The notes below the pieces were generated by a model. It was given only the letters and a program-made list of their open reading frames with translations. It ran no database searches and had not been told where the DNA came from. A program made the translations under genes and the position numbers. A stretch of 27,143 nucleotides of DNA from the NCBI GenBank assembly GCA_030600525.1, contig JAUVLX010000009.1, positions 1 through 27,143 on the forward strand. The letters are read 5' to 3'. Position 1 is the stretch's first letter. Each line of letters begins with the position of its first letter. The stretch is from Desulfobulbus sp. (GTDB taxonomy: Bacteria; Desulfobacterota; Desulfobulbia; Desulfobulbales; Desulfobulbaceae). Shown in pieces: positions 8,073-15,827 of the stretch.

Positions 8073-8420
8073 ATGGAATCATTAAAAGTATATATCCTGG
8101 TAGCTAACCGTATATACAATGACGGCATTCGCTCCGGATTGGGTCTTGCTGTTGAAAATCATTATGCCTACCCGGTTATCATGAATGGCGAATTTCCGAA
8201 AATGACAGAGTACATGACGGAAAATATTGCCTGGATCGCAGATATGGAAGGTCAGGTATATAGTTGTGGAGCTGAAGCACCTGCTGACATGCCTGAAGGT
8301 TCTGAAATAGAAAATATTTCTTTGGAAGAACTCGGCGAGAAAATGCGCGAGGCAGATGTTATTATTCCTTTTGGTATGCCCAAAGGATCCCATGAACCGC
8401 CAGCGGCATGCGGTGGTTGA
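8073..8420 (+). CDS. Small conserved sulfur-operon protein, possibly DsrE/F-fold
   Basis: A 115-residue soluble protein I cannot assign to a named family with confidence. It starts with an alternating strand-helix pattern (LKVYILVANRIYNDGIRSGL) resembling a DsrE/F-type Rossmann-like half, and has an acidic middle (residues about 67-95). It carries two cysteines, Cys65 in YSCGAE and Cys113 in the flexible C-terminal tail AACGG. A tail cysteine of this kind could carry sulfur, as in other relay proteins. The AAGGAG site is strong and the gene is tightly packed between its neighbours (12-nt gaps on both sides). It corresponds by position to one of the hypothetical members of the YTD cluster. Confidence 0.7.
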   Translation: MESLKVYILVANRIYNDGIRSGLGLAVENHYAYPVIMNGEFPKMTEYMTENIAWIADMEGQVYSCGAEAPADMPEGSEIENISLEELGEKMREADVIIPFGMPKGSHEPPAACGG

Positions 8421-8432
8421 GGAGGTAGAGCC

Positions 8433-8621
8433 ATGAGTGACGAAAAAATAAAAATCCTGCAGGTTTACCGCTCAGAGCCAACCAGTGATATAGAAACACT
8501 TGTTGGAGTTCTCAATCGCGACCGCGATGCTGATGAATTTAAACTCTATTTCGACCAACCAAACTATGACGTCCTGTTGCAGAAAATATATGCTGCAGAC
8601 AAAACTGTTTGCTGGTGGTAG
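8433..8621 (+). CDS. Very small sulfur-operon protein (DsrH/TusB-like tail)
   Basis: A 62-residue soluble protein. The GAGGAGG ribosome binding site and 12-nt spacing from the previous gene make it a credible gene despite its size. The C-terminal half (YDVLLQKIYAADKTVCWW) resembles the end of DsrH/TusB proteins, which close with a hydrophobic segment and a terminal tryptophan near their cysteine region. Its only cysteine is Cys60, immediately before the terminal Trp-Trp. If the comparison holds, the three small genes could form a DsrEFH-like complex with a shortened H subunit. This is inference; by context it is the second hypothetical protein of the YTD cluster. A strong terminator follows. 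Confidence 0.65.
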   Translation: MSDEKIKILQVYRSEPTSDIETLVGVLNRDRDADEFKLYFDQPNYDVLLQKIYAADKTVCWW

Positions 8622-8651
8622 ATCTTACTGCTCATCTGAGTTAGTAACTTT

Positions 8652-8687
8652 AAAAAAAGCCCTGCTTTTCGCAGGGCTTTTTTTTTT
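8652..8687. terminator. Strong bidirectional terminator
   Basis: A perfect 7-bp GC-rich stem, GCCCTGC (8659-8665) and GCAGGGC (8671-8677), has a TTTTC loop, seven A residues before it and ten T residues after it. It ends the tusA operon on the plus strand and, read in reverse, serves the convergent serine hydrolase gene, whose stop codon overlaps the T-run. Confidence 0.93.
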
Positions 8688-9819
8688 ACTTAAAAAAACA
8701 TTCCATTATTTTATCATGAAACCAGGGTCTAAAAGATCGTATATTCATATTTTCGCGTGAAGGATGAATTCTATTAGTCAGCAAAACAACTACTATTTTT
8801 TTTTCAGGATCCATCCAAAACGAAGTACCACTAAATCCCAGATGTCCTGCACTCTTTTCAGAAAAATAACGTCCACTGCTTGATCCACCTGGAGTAGGCC
8901 TGTCAAACCCCCTGTACCAGTTTAAATTATGATTAGGAATTATAAAAAGTTGCTTAAAAAGCTGTCCTGACAAAAAAGAGCTATCTCCTTTTCCCACCCA
9001 CTGGTCTAGCATCAATTCACATAGCCGTAGCACTCCGTCTATGGTACCGAATAATCCTGCATGTCCGGCAATACCACCCATCAACCAGCAGTGTTCATCA
9101 TGCACTTCCCCTTGAATAACCCTACCTCTCCATGGACACTTTTCTGTAGCAGCACAATCTTGAACAGATTGGTTTGCACTTTCTTGATTAATCGGAATAA
9201 AAAAGAGATCATTTTCCAGATTAAGTTTCCGAGTTATTTGTTCAGTAAAAAAATGGTCGAGCCTTTGACCTGTTTTCCGCTCAATTATTTCACCTAACAA
9301 AATATATCCCAAATCACTGTATATATTCTGTGTGCCAGGGTCATATACTTTTTTTTCATAAGTAATATATTTCAGCAGTCTTGCTTTATCTTCCTCCGTA
9401 AAAACACTTTTAAAAAATCTAAAATAAGGCCTGTATGCCTTTAAACCTGAACTATGTGTTAGGAGATGTTTTATACGAATATTTCTTTTATATGGATCAT
9501 TTTTTAATTCTTTAAGGCAATCTACAAGGAGGGTGTCCCACTTAAGTTTCCCTTGTTTGATAAGTACCAATATGCAAAGGGTTGTACATAAAGGTTTAGT
9601 CAAAGATGCTAAATCAAAAAAAGTGGCTCTGTTCACGATTTGAGCATTTGCTTCATAGGTACTTTTCCCCGCACCTGCAATAAACCGCTGATTATCATGA
9701 CCACTGCCAACACTGATACCAGCCATGCACCCTGAAAAAAAGGTTCTATCTACTCCTGATTGACAAAGATCCCTAAGTAGTTTTTCTTTCTTTCCATCGC
9801 TTATTTTAGCATATATCAT
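8686..9819 (-). CDS. Serine hydrolase, beta-lactamase/penicillin-binding-protein family
   Basis: A 377-residue protein of the class C beta-lactamase-like family, which includes esterases, D-aminopeptidases and carboxypeptidases. The three active-site signatures are visible: SxxK as Ser72-Leu-Thr-Lys75 in LASLTKPLCT, the tyrosine motif YSD at 166-168, and HLG (in GHLGFSGTSFW) as the KTG equivalent near the C-terminus. The HLLTHSSGL block is also typical. No signal peptide is evident, so it may be cytoplasmic. The ribosome binding site is weak. The first ~37 codons are duplicated, with decay, inside the downstream repeat units at 10474 and 11265. The substrate is unknown; true antibiotic resistance is not implied. 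Confidence 0.88.
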   Translation of the reverse strand: MIYAKISDGKKEKLLRDLCQSGVDRTFFSGCMAGISVGSGHDNQRFIAGAGKSTYEANAQIVNRATFFDLASLTKPLCTTLCILVLIKQGKLKWDTLLVDCLKELKNDPYKRNIRIKHLLTHSSGLKAYRPYFRFFKSVFTEEDKARLLKYITYEKKVYDPGTQNIYSDLGYILLGEIIERKTGQRLDHFFTEQITRKLNLENDLFFIPINQESANQSVQDCAATEKCPWRGRVIQGEVHDEHCWLMGGIAGHAGLFGTIDGVLRLCELMLDQWVGKGDSSFLSGQLFKQLFIIPNHNLNWYRGFDRPTPGGSSSGRYFSEKSAGHLGFSGTSFWMDPEKKIVVVLLTNRIHPSRENMNIRSFRPWFHDKIMECFFK

Positions 9820-10473
9820 TGTATTATCTGGCTGAAATTTCGTATTTTTATATTTCCTAAAAGCCTTTCTTAATAACTTTATTATAAACCTGTTTATAAC
9901 CTGTTAATAACTCTGTAATTACATAAAAAAAAATACTTATCCACTCCCATTTAAAAAGAGACAAACACTTTTTTAAACTTAAAATAAGTAATATAATCAA
10001 TATTTTATATTTACTACCAACATACAAACACCCCTAATAACAATAACAAAGATTTTTATAAAAAAAGCTTATTATTATAATCTTCAATTTAGCAAAAAAG
10101 AGATGACTCATTTGAGCCAGTAAAGACCTGGCAAAACAGGTCATGAGTTAACACCGCCACCTGCTCAATTGAGAAGGTAAAAAAATAAGTTTTCGAAAAA
10201 GGGAATTTTACCGGTTTACTGTTTCGAGTTACCTCGAACGAAATTTTAATGTAACTGCACGATATTGATCCGTTTGAAGCTTTTGTTGGTGGAGGAAGTA
10301 AAAAAGATGTTTTTTAAAAATTGAGTTTAAGGATTATCTTCCTCTGATGAAAACTCTAAAAAACTTGAATTATGAAAAGCAGAATGCTGTATTCGCTTTT
10401 TTTACTCCTTTAAACAAGAGTATCTCCTCTTTAAGCTTCCCTCCACCGGCAAATAGCTGACCCTCTATCCTCG
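9704..10473. repeat. Tandem repeat unit 1 (hydrolase-dnaN intergenic region)
   Basis: First of two complete tandem copies, 770 bp. It begins inside the 5' end of the serine hydrolase gene, crosses an AT-rich promoter/DnaA-box stretch (about 9840-10060) and reaches a decayed copy of the dnaN start (about 10070-10134: TTCAATTTA, GATGAC, GCAAAACA). It then continues into about 340 bp of sequence not present upstream of the functional dnaN. Hairpins include TTCGAG-ttac-CTCGAA at 10223-10238. Similarity to unit 2 is very high in the AT-rich stretch, with roughly a dozen differences over about 230 bases by eye. Confidence 0.85.
9937..9945. promoter_or_regulatory. DnaA-box-like nonamer, unit 1
   Basis: TTATCCACT differs from the consensus TTATCCACA only at the last base. 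It is preceded by a run of nine A residues and followed by an AT-rich tract. Confidence 0.55.
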
Positions 10474-11264
10474 CTGCCAATCTTAATACCAGCCATGCAC
10501 CCTGGAAAAAAGGTTAGCTCTACTCCTGATTGACAGAGATTCCTAAGTAGTTTTTCTTTCCATCGCTTATTTTTAGCATAAATCATTATATTATTTAGCT
10601 GAAATTTCGTATTTTTTTGATTTCCTAAACGCCTTTATTAATAACTTTATGATAAATCTGTTTATAACCTGTTAATAACTCTGTTGTTACATAAAAAAAA
10701 ATACTTATCCACTCCCATTTAAAAAGAGACAAACACTTTTTTAAACTTAAAATAAGTAATATAATCAATATTTTACACCTAATACCAACATACAAACACC
10801 CCTAATAACAATAATAAAGATTTTTACAAAAAAAAATTATTATTATAGCCTTCAATTTAACAAAAAAAAAGATGACTCATTTGAGCCAGCAAAGACCTGG
10901 CAAAACAGGCCATAATGCCTAGGGGCAGGTCATGCGGTTAACACCGCCCCCTGCTCAATTGAGGAGGTAAACAAGGAAGTTTTGGAAAAAGGAAATTTTA
11001 TCGGTTTACTGTTTAGAGCTACCTCGAACGAAATTGTAATGTAACTGCACAATTTTGATACGTTTGAAGCTTTTGGTGGTGGAGGGAGTAAAAAAGGTAT
11101 TTTTTTAAAAGGTGAGTTTAAGGATTATCTTCCTCTGATAAAAATTCTAAAAGGCCTGAATTATGAAAAACAGAATGCTGTATTCGCTTTTTTTACTCCT
11201 TTAAACAAAAGTATCTTCTCTTTAAGCTTCCCTCCACCGACAAATATTTGACTCTCTCTCTTCG
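10474..11264. repeat. Tandem repeat unit 2
   Basis: Second complete copy, 791 bp. It starts with a decayed copy of the hydrolase 5' end that has a small deletion disrupting its frame, then repeats the AT-rich stretch, the DnaA-box nonamer and the dnaN-start remnant (ATA instead of ATG). A GCGGT-taac-ACCGC hairpin inside GCAGG/CCTGC arms is seen at about 10925-10953. The end of the unit holds a sequence beginning TTTGAAGCTTTTGGTGGTGG, with an imperfect inverted partner (AAGCTTCCCTCCACC) about 160 bases on. Confidence 0.85.
10705..10713. promoter_or_regulatory. DnaA-box-like nonamer, unit 2
   Basis: The same TTATCCACT nonamer in the same context as unit 1, exactly 768 bp further on. Confidence 0.55.
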
Positions 11265-11497
11265 CTGCCAATATTAATACCTCCCATACACCCTGAAAAA
11301 AGATTTGGTCGACTCCTGGTAGAAAAAAAATTCGGCTCTTTTGCTCCTTCTCAAATCTGATTTACAGGAGAGCTAAAAAATGATTATTTATTTGATATTT
11401 CAATTTTTTTGGAGTATTTTCAGAGCCTTTATTAATAACTTTATGATAAACCTGTTCATCATATGTTAATAACTTTGTTGCGACCAAAAAAAAATAT

Positions 11498-11506
11498 TTA
11501 TCCACT
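11498..11506. promoter_or_regulatory. DnaA-box-like nonamer, unit 3
   Basis: TTATCCACT about 130 bases before the dnaN start. It is kept unchanged although the surrounding sequence has diverged from units 1 and 2. Confidence 0.55.
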
Positions 11507-11531
11507 CCCATTTAAGAAGAGATAAACTTTT

Positions 11532-11558
11532 TTGTGAACTTAAAATATTTAATATAAT
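11532..11558 (+). promoter_or_regulatory. Candidate dnaN promoter
   Basis: A perfect TATAAT (11553-11558) about 80 nt before dnaN, with a weak TTGTGA at 11532-11537 (15-nt spacing). The TATAAT is retained in units 1 (9992-9997) and 2 (10760-10765), so each unit may carry a promoter copy. The nearby DnaA-type box could allow DnaA control. Confidence 0.45.
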
Positions 11559-11637
11559 TAGTATCTTAAATTTAATACCAACAAATAAACACCCTTAATA
11601 ACAATAATAAATTTATATATAAAAAAGGATTATTAAT

Positions 11638-12768
11638 ATGGCCTTTCAATTTAACATAAGCAGGGATGACCTACTCAAGGCAATCAGCACCCAGCAAAAC
11701 ATTACCAGCAAAAAGGGAACCCTGGCTATTTTATCAAATGTTTTATTGGAAGTAGGCCACGATAATATAACTTTCACCGGAACAGATCTGGAAATAGGTC
11801 TTAAACAGACTGTACCTGCAGAAGTACTATCACCAGGCACGTTAACCTTGCCGGCTAAAAAATTGTTCGAATTGGCGAGAGAATCGGGATCCTCGGTTAT
11901 TTCCTTTAAAGAAGAGGAAAAAAACTGGGTAGAAATTACTGCCGGACCCAGCGTCTATAGATTGGCCGGAATGATAAGCGATGAATTTCCGCAATTTCCA
12001 GAATACGATGAAGAAGCAATGGTGAGTGTAGACAGTACAATCATTGCAGATCTTGTCGATAAAACGATTTTTTCCATTGCTCAGGATAAGGAAAATATGT
12101 TCAGCCTTACCTCTGCATTATTTCAGAAGGTAAAAGAAGATGATAAACTTTTTTTAAAAATGATATCATCTGATGGACACCGACTGACAATTATGAGTAA
12201 GGAAGTTGACGAAAGTCTGGACAGCCTAGAAATGAATCCTATTACCTTAATTCCTCGAAGAGGGGTTCAGGAAATCCGAAAATTTTGTGATAATGCTGAT
12301 AGTTTTTCTTTTAGTATTGAAAAAAAGCAGGCTGTTTTAAAGAGTAGTGACAGTTTACTTATTATCAGACTAATGGAAGGGGAATTTCCTGATTATCAAT
12401 CTATTTTGCAAGGTTTATCAAACGATAATATCATTACTATTGATCGTATGCGTTTTTTAGAAAGTTTAAAGAGAATAAATCTTTTTACCGAAGATCTCTT
12501 TCATGCCATTAAGATGGAAATTACCGATACAGATATGGTACTGACTTCGCAAAATGCCGACTTTGGATCAGCCAAGGATGAATTTACTGTTGAATATGAA
12601 GGAGAATCTCTTTCTATGGGGTTCAATTGTAGATATTTTATAGATGCACTCCAGGTTATAGATGGAGATGTTATTAAGGCAAGTATAAGTTCAGACGAAA
12701 GCCCCTGTCTAATAACTTCGGATGATGATGAAGGATTTATAAGTGTTATTATGCCTATGAAATTATAG
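11638..12768 (+). CDS. dnaN: DNA polymerase III beta sliding clamp
   Basis: Homodimeric ring clamp that tethers DNA polymerase III and other proteins to DNA. The 376-residue product is of standard length and shows the three-domain clamp pattern: MAFQFNISRDDLLKAIS at the N-terminus, TGTDLEIGLKQTV near residue 50, LPAKKLFELAR near 80, DGHRLTIM near 180 and the C-terminal ending ISVIMPMKL, equivalent to the usual MPMRL tail. An AAGGA site precedes the ATG. The upstream region is the triplicated origin-like array. Downstream, the recF position is taken by an asparaginase-domain gene 18 nt away. Confidence 0.96.
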   Translation: MAFQFNISRDDLLKAISTQQNITSKKGTLAILSNVLLEVGHDNITFTGTDLEIGLKQTVPAEVLSPGTLTLPAKKLFELARESGSSVISFKEEEKNWVEITAGPSVYRLAGMISDEFPQFPEYDEEAMVSVDSTIIADLVDKTIFSIAQDKENMFSLTSALFQKVKEDDKLFLKMISSDGHRLTIMSKEVDESLDSLEMNPITLIPRRGVQEIRKFCDNADSFSFSIEKKQAVLKSSDSLLIIRLMEGEFPDYQSILQGLSNDNIITIDRMRFLESLKRINLFTEDLFHAIKMEITDTDMVLTSQNADFGSAKDEFTVEYEGESLSMGFNCRYFIDALQVIDGDVIKASISSDESPCLITSDDDEGFISVIMPMKL

Positions 12769-12786
12769 TTAAAAAAAATATCTATT

Positions 12787-13263
12787 ATGAGTATAAAAAT
12801 ATTCACTACTGGAGGAACCATTGATAAAATCTATTTTGACGCTAAAAGCGAGTTCCAGATAGGGGATCCTCATATAAACGAAGTCCTAGATGAGGCTAAT
12901 GTTGTTTTTTCCTACGAGGTTGAATCTTTACTAAAAAAAGATTCTTTGGAAATTACAGATGTTGATCGTCAATTCATTATGGAAAGAGTAAACGCAGACT
13001 CCCATCAAAGAATACTCATAACTCATGGCACCGATACCATGGTAGAGACAGCTAAAAAGCTTTTATCGGTAGATAAAACTGTTGTTTTAACGGGATCTAT
13101 GCAGCCTGCCAAACTCAGGATAAGTGACGCTGTTTTTAATATAGGATATGCCATTGCTGCAGTCCAGATCCTTCCAAAAGGTGTTTATATAGCTATGAAT
13201 GGGAAAATATTTGACCCAAAAATAACCTCAAAGAATGTTATCAAAAACAGGTTTGAGTCCTGA
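12787..13263 (+). CDS. Short asparaginase-domain protein
   Basis: A 158-residue protein that matches only the N-terminal domain of type I/II L-asparaginases. The first catalytic threonine motif TTGGTID (residues about 7-13), the second motif THGTDTM (about 79-85) and the TGSMQPA segment are all present, so the nucleophile and the Thr-Asp pair are retained. The C-terminal domain, needed for the usual dimer-of-dimers site, is absent. Stand-alone proteins of this length form a recognised group, so it is not necessarily truncated. It is 18 nt after dnaN with little visible ribosome binding site. Its function is unknown. Confidence 0.82.
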   Translation: MSIKIFTTGGTIDKIYFDAKSEFQIGDPHINEVLDEANVVFSYEVESLLKKDSLEITDVDRQFIMERVNADSHQRILITHGTDTMVETAKKLLSVDKTVVLTGSMQPAKLRISDAVFNIGYAIAAVQILPKGVYIAMNGKIFDPKITSKNVIKNRFES

Positions 13264-13347
13264 TATTTTCTAATCTTAATTTTAAACCTAACTATCAAGT
13301 AGATAGAAAAGGTTTTTCCTCTTGTTAAATTTATAAAAAGGAAAAAA

Positions 13348-15759
13348 GTGAGCGAACAGAATCATTCTTCGTATGGTGCGGAGCAGATAAAAGTCCTTGA
13401 TGGACTTGAAGCCGTAAGAAAAAGACCATCAATGTATATAGGCAATACTGCTGAAGAAGGATTACATCATCTCATTTATGAGGTCGTGGATAACTCCATT
13501 GACGAGGCTCTGGCAGGTTATTGTGACAGAATACGGGTTACCGTTCATCATGATAATTCGGTAACAGTGACCGATAATGGCAGGGGTATCCCTGTTGATA
13601 TGCATCCAACGGAAAAGATGTCGGCACTGGAATTGGTCATGACGACCCTCCATGCAGGCGGGAAATTTGATAAATCAAGTTATAAGGTATCCGGCGGGCT
13701 TCACGGTGTGGGTGTTTCGGTTGTTAATGCCCTGAGTACCAGAGCCCACGCAGAGGTACGGCGAAATGGTAAAATGTATAAACAGACCTATGAGTGTGGT
13801 CTGCGAACCAGCGAACTGGAGGAAATAGGTACCAGTGAAAAGTCGGGAACAACTATATTTTTCGTACCTGATGACACTATTTTTACTGAATCCATTGTTT
13901 TTAAATATGAAATCATTAAAAACAGGTTACGTGAACTTGCTTTTTTAAATAAAGGCATTCGAATTTATCTCAAGGATGAGCGATCAGGCGAAGAGGATAA
14001 ATTTCATTATGAAGGTGGAATTACCTCGTATGTTCAGTATCTGAACCGCAAGAGAACTGCCATTCATGCAGAACCAGTATTGATTACCGGGGAAAAGGAT
14101 AATGTCCAGGTAGAGGTATGTTTCCAATACTTTGATGGGTACTCAGAACGTGTTTTTTCTTTTGTTAATAATATTAATACAAGGGAAGGCGGTACCCATG
14201 TTGCCGGATTCAGGGGAGCACTTACAAAATGTATTAATAAGTATGCAAGTGATGACGTAGTCCCTAAAAATCTGAAAGAAAAAATGGGTGGTGATGATGT
14301 CCGTGAAGGGTTGACCTGTATTATATCGGTCCGTGTACCAGATCCACAGTTTGAAGGGCAGACGAAAACAAAATTGGGCAACTCGGAAGTGAGATCCATT
14401 GTAGAGTCCCTTTGCAACGAAAAACTTTCTATATACCTTGAAGAAAATCCGGCAGTAGCTAAACGTATTCTCAGTAAAGCTGTTGAAGCAGCAAGAGCCA
14501 GAGAAGCAGCGAGAAGAGCAAGGGAACTGTCACGTAAAAAAGGCGGCCTGTCTGTAATGATGGCCGGAAAACTTGCTGAATGTCAGAGTAAGGATCCTAA
14601 AGAAAGAGAGATTTTTATAGTCGAGGGTGATTCTGCTGGAGGTTCGGCAAAACAAGGAAGGGACAGGGCTGTGCAGGCTATCCTGCCATTGCGCGGGAAA
14701 ATCATGAATGTTGAAAAGGCGAGGTTTGATAAAATTCTTGGCTCCGAAGAAATCAAGCAACTGATTGCCTCGCTTGGAACAGGAATAGGACGAGAGGAAT
14801 TTGATGTAGAAAAACTGCGGTATCATAAAGTTATAATAATGACCGATGCCGATGTGGATGGAGCACATATCAGAACCCTGCTCCTCACCTTCTTCTATCG
14901 CCAGATGTTACCGCTGGTTGAAAATGGTTTTGTCTATATTGGGCAACCTCCCCTTTATCGCCTTGGCCGAGGTAAAAAAGAACAATATTTTATAGACGAC
15001 GAAGCACTGAACGCTCATCTTTACTCCCAGGCAAGCGAACTGTTTAAGGTATATACAAATAAGGATACAGAAATAAGTGGCCTGGAAATGGTTGACATCC
15101 TTAAAAAACTCTCCTTTTTTGAAAAAATAATAACCCATCTGGATAGAATGAATATCCAGGAAGAAATGACCATGTTTCTCTTGGAAAATAAAGTCCAGTC
15201 AGCAGACCAGTTTGAGGAAAGAGAGTTTCTTGAAAATCTTGTGGAAAACCTGGCGCCTTTGAAACCAGTTATAGGCAATATTCGGTCGTGCAGGTGGCGG
15301 CCTTCCTGTTATGAGGTTGATGTTACTTTCCGCGGAGAGTCGCTTCTCATGTCTACCTTAGGCCCCAATATTCCTCTTATAGGCCAATACCGTAAGGCAT
15401 TAGAGATATACAGCCAAATTAGAGACTATACTAAAGGTTCTTTTAAACTGATACGAACCAGTGCCAGCGGCCAGGAAAAGGAACTGGAAGCCGCAGACTG
15501 GCATGCACTGATTGACCTTGTCCGTAGTGAAACTTTTAAAGGCAGTCATCTCCAGCGATATAAGGGATTGGGTGAAATGAATCCTGAGCAACTTTGGGAT
15601 ACAACCATGAACCCGGAAAATAGAACCCTGGTACAGGTTAAAATTGATGATGCTGAAATGGCAGATGATATTTTTTCCACTCTTATGGGCGACAAGGTGG
15701 AACCACGACGAGAATTCATCCAAAATCATGCCCTGGAAGTAGCAGATCTCGATATTTAA
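13348..15759 (+). CDS. gyrB: DNA gyrase subunit B
   Basis: ATPase subunit of gyrase, which introduces negative supercoils ahead of the replication fork. The 803-residue product starts with GTG after an AAAGGAAAA site. Visible blocks are KVLDGLEAVRKRPSMYIG, VTDNGRGIPVDMH and GGLHGVGVSVVNAL in the GHKL ATP-binding domain, the TOPRIM motifs EGDSAGGSAKQGR and MTDADVDGAHIRTLLL, and the C-terminal QRYKGLGEMNPEQLW. These are diagnostic of GyrB or ParE; the adjacent gyrA with a GyrA-box supports GyrB. A roughly 70-nt gap separates it from gyrA. Confidence 0.97.
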   Translation: MSEQNHSSYGAEQIKVLDGLEAVRKRPSMYIGNTAEEGLHHLIYEVVDNSIDEALAGYCDRIRVTVHHDNSVTVTDNGRGIPVDMHPTEKMSALELVMTTLHAGGKFDKSSYKVSGGLHGVGVSVVNALSTRAHAEVRRNGKMYKQTYECGLRTSELEEIGTSEKSGTTIFFVPDDTIFTESIVFKYEIIKNRLRELAFLNKGIRIYLKDERSGEEDKFHYEGGITSYVQYLNRKRTAIHAEPVLITGEKDNVQVEVCFQYFDGYSERVFSFVNNINTREGGTHVAGFRGALTKCINKYASDDVVPKNLKEKMGGDDVREGLTCIISVRVPDPQFEGQTKTKLGNSEVRSIVESLCNEKLSIYLEENPAVAKRILSKAVEAARAREAARRARELSRKKGGLSVMMAGKLAECQSKDPKEREIFIVEGDSAGGSAKQGRDRAVQAILPLRGKIMNVEKARFDKILGSEEIKQLIASLGTGIGREEFDVEKLRYHKVIIMTDADVDGAHIRTLLLTFFYRQMLPLVENGFVYIGQPPLYRLGRGKKEQYFIDDEALNAHLYSQASELFKVYTNKDTEISGLEMVDILKKLSFFEKIITHLDRMNIQEEMTMFLLENKVQSADQFEEREFLENLVENLAPLKPVIGNIRSCRWRPSCYEVDVTFRGESLLMSTLGPNIPLIGQYRKALEIYSQIRDYTKGSFKLIRTSASGQEKELEAADWHALIDLVRSETFKGSHLQRYKGLGEMNPEQLWDTTMNPENRTLVQVKIDDAEMADDIFSTLMGDKVEPRREFIQNHALEVADLDI

Positions 15760-15827
15760 TATCCATCCAAATGATTGATTTTCAGGCAAATTATTGCATT
15801 TAAGCAAGATGTAATCAGGATTGAGTA

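Larger units (their letters stand above)
9820..11637. other. Candidate chromosomal replication origin (oriC) region
   Basis: An 1818-bp gene-free, very AT-rich region directly upstream of dnaN. It contains three identical DnaA-box-like nonamers (TTATCCACT), each 768-793 bp apart in the same orientation and each followed by A/T tracts. Weak reverse boxes of the TGTTTATAA and TGTTAATAA type lie 30-50 bases upstream of each nonamer. Most genes to the left are on the minus strand and all genes to about 25.2 kb on the right are on the plus strand, as expected for forks leaving this region. No dnaA gene is in the window, and no box is a perfect consensus match, so the call is tentative. Confidence 0.5.
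11265..11702. repeat. Partial third repeat unit running into dnaN
   Basis: Begins with the same CTGCCAA boundary as unit 2 but keeps only about 40 bases of the hydrolase-derived part. It then has about 110 unrelated bases (11310-11420) before rejoining the conserved AT-rich stretch and continuing into the functional dnaN start. It is more diverged than units 1 and 2 are from each other. Detectable similarity to the other units stops about 65 bases into dnaN. Confidence 0.75.

Noticed and set aside
10070..10904. Possible extra dnaN start copies in units 1 and 2
   Set aside because: The ATG is lost (ATA or ATAATC) and similarity fades after about 60 bases, so these are remnants, not genes.
11070..11250. 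Open frame in repeat unit 2 reading FEAFGGGGSKKG...
   Set aside because: The same frame is broken by a stop in unit 1, there is no start codon, and the sequence is part of an imperfect inverted repeat.
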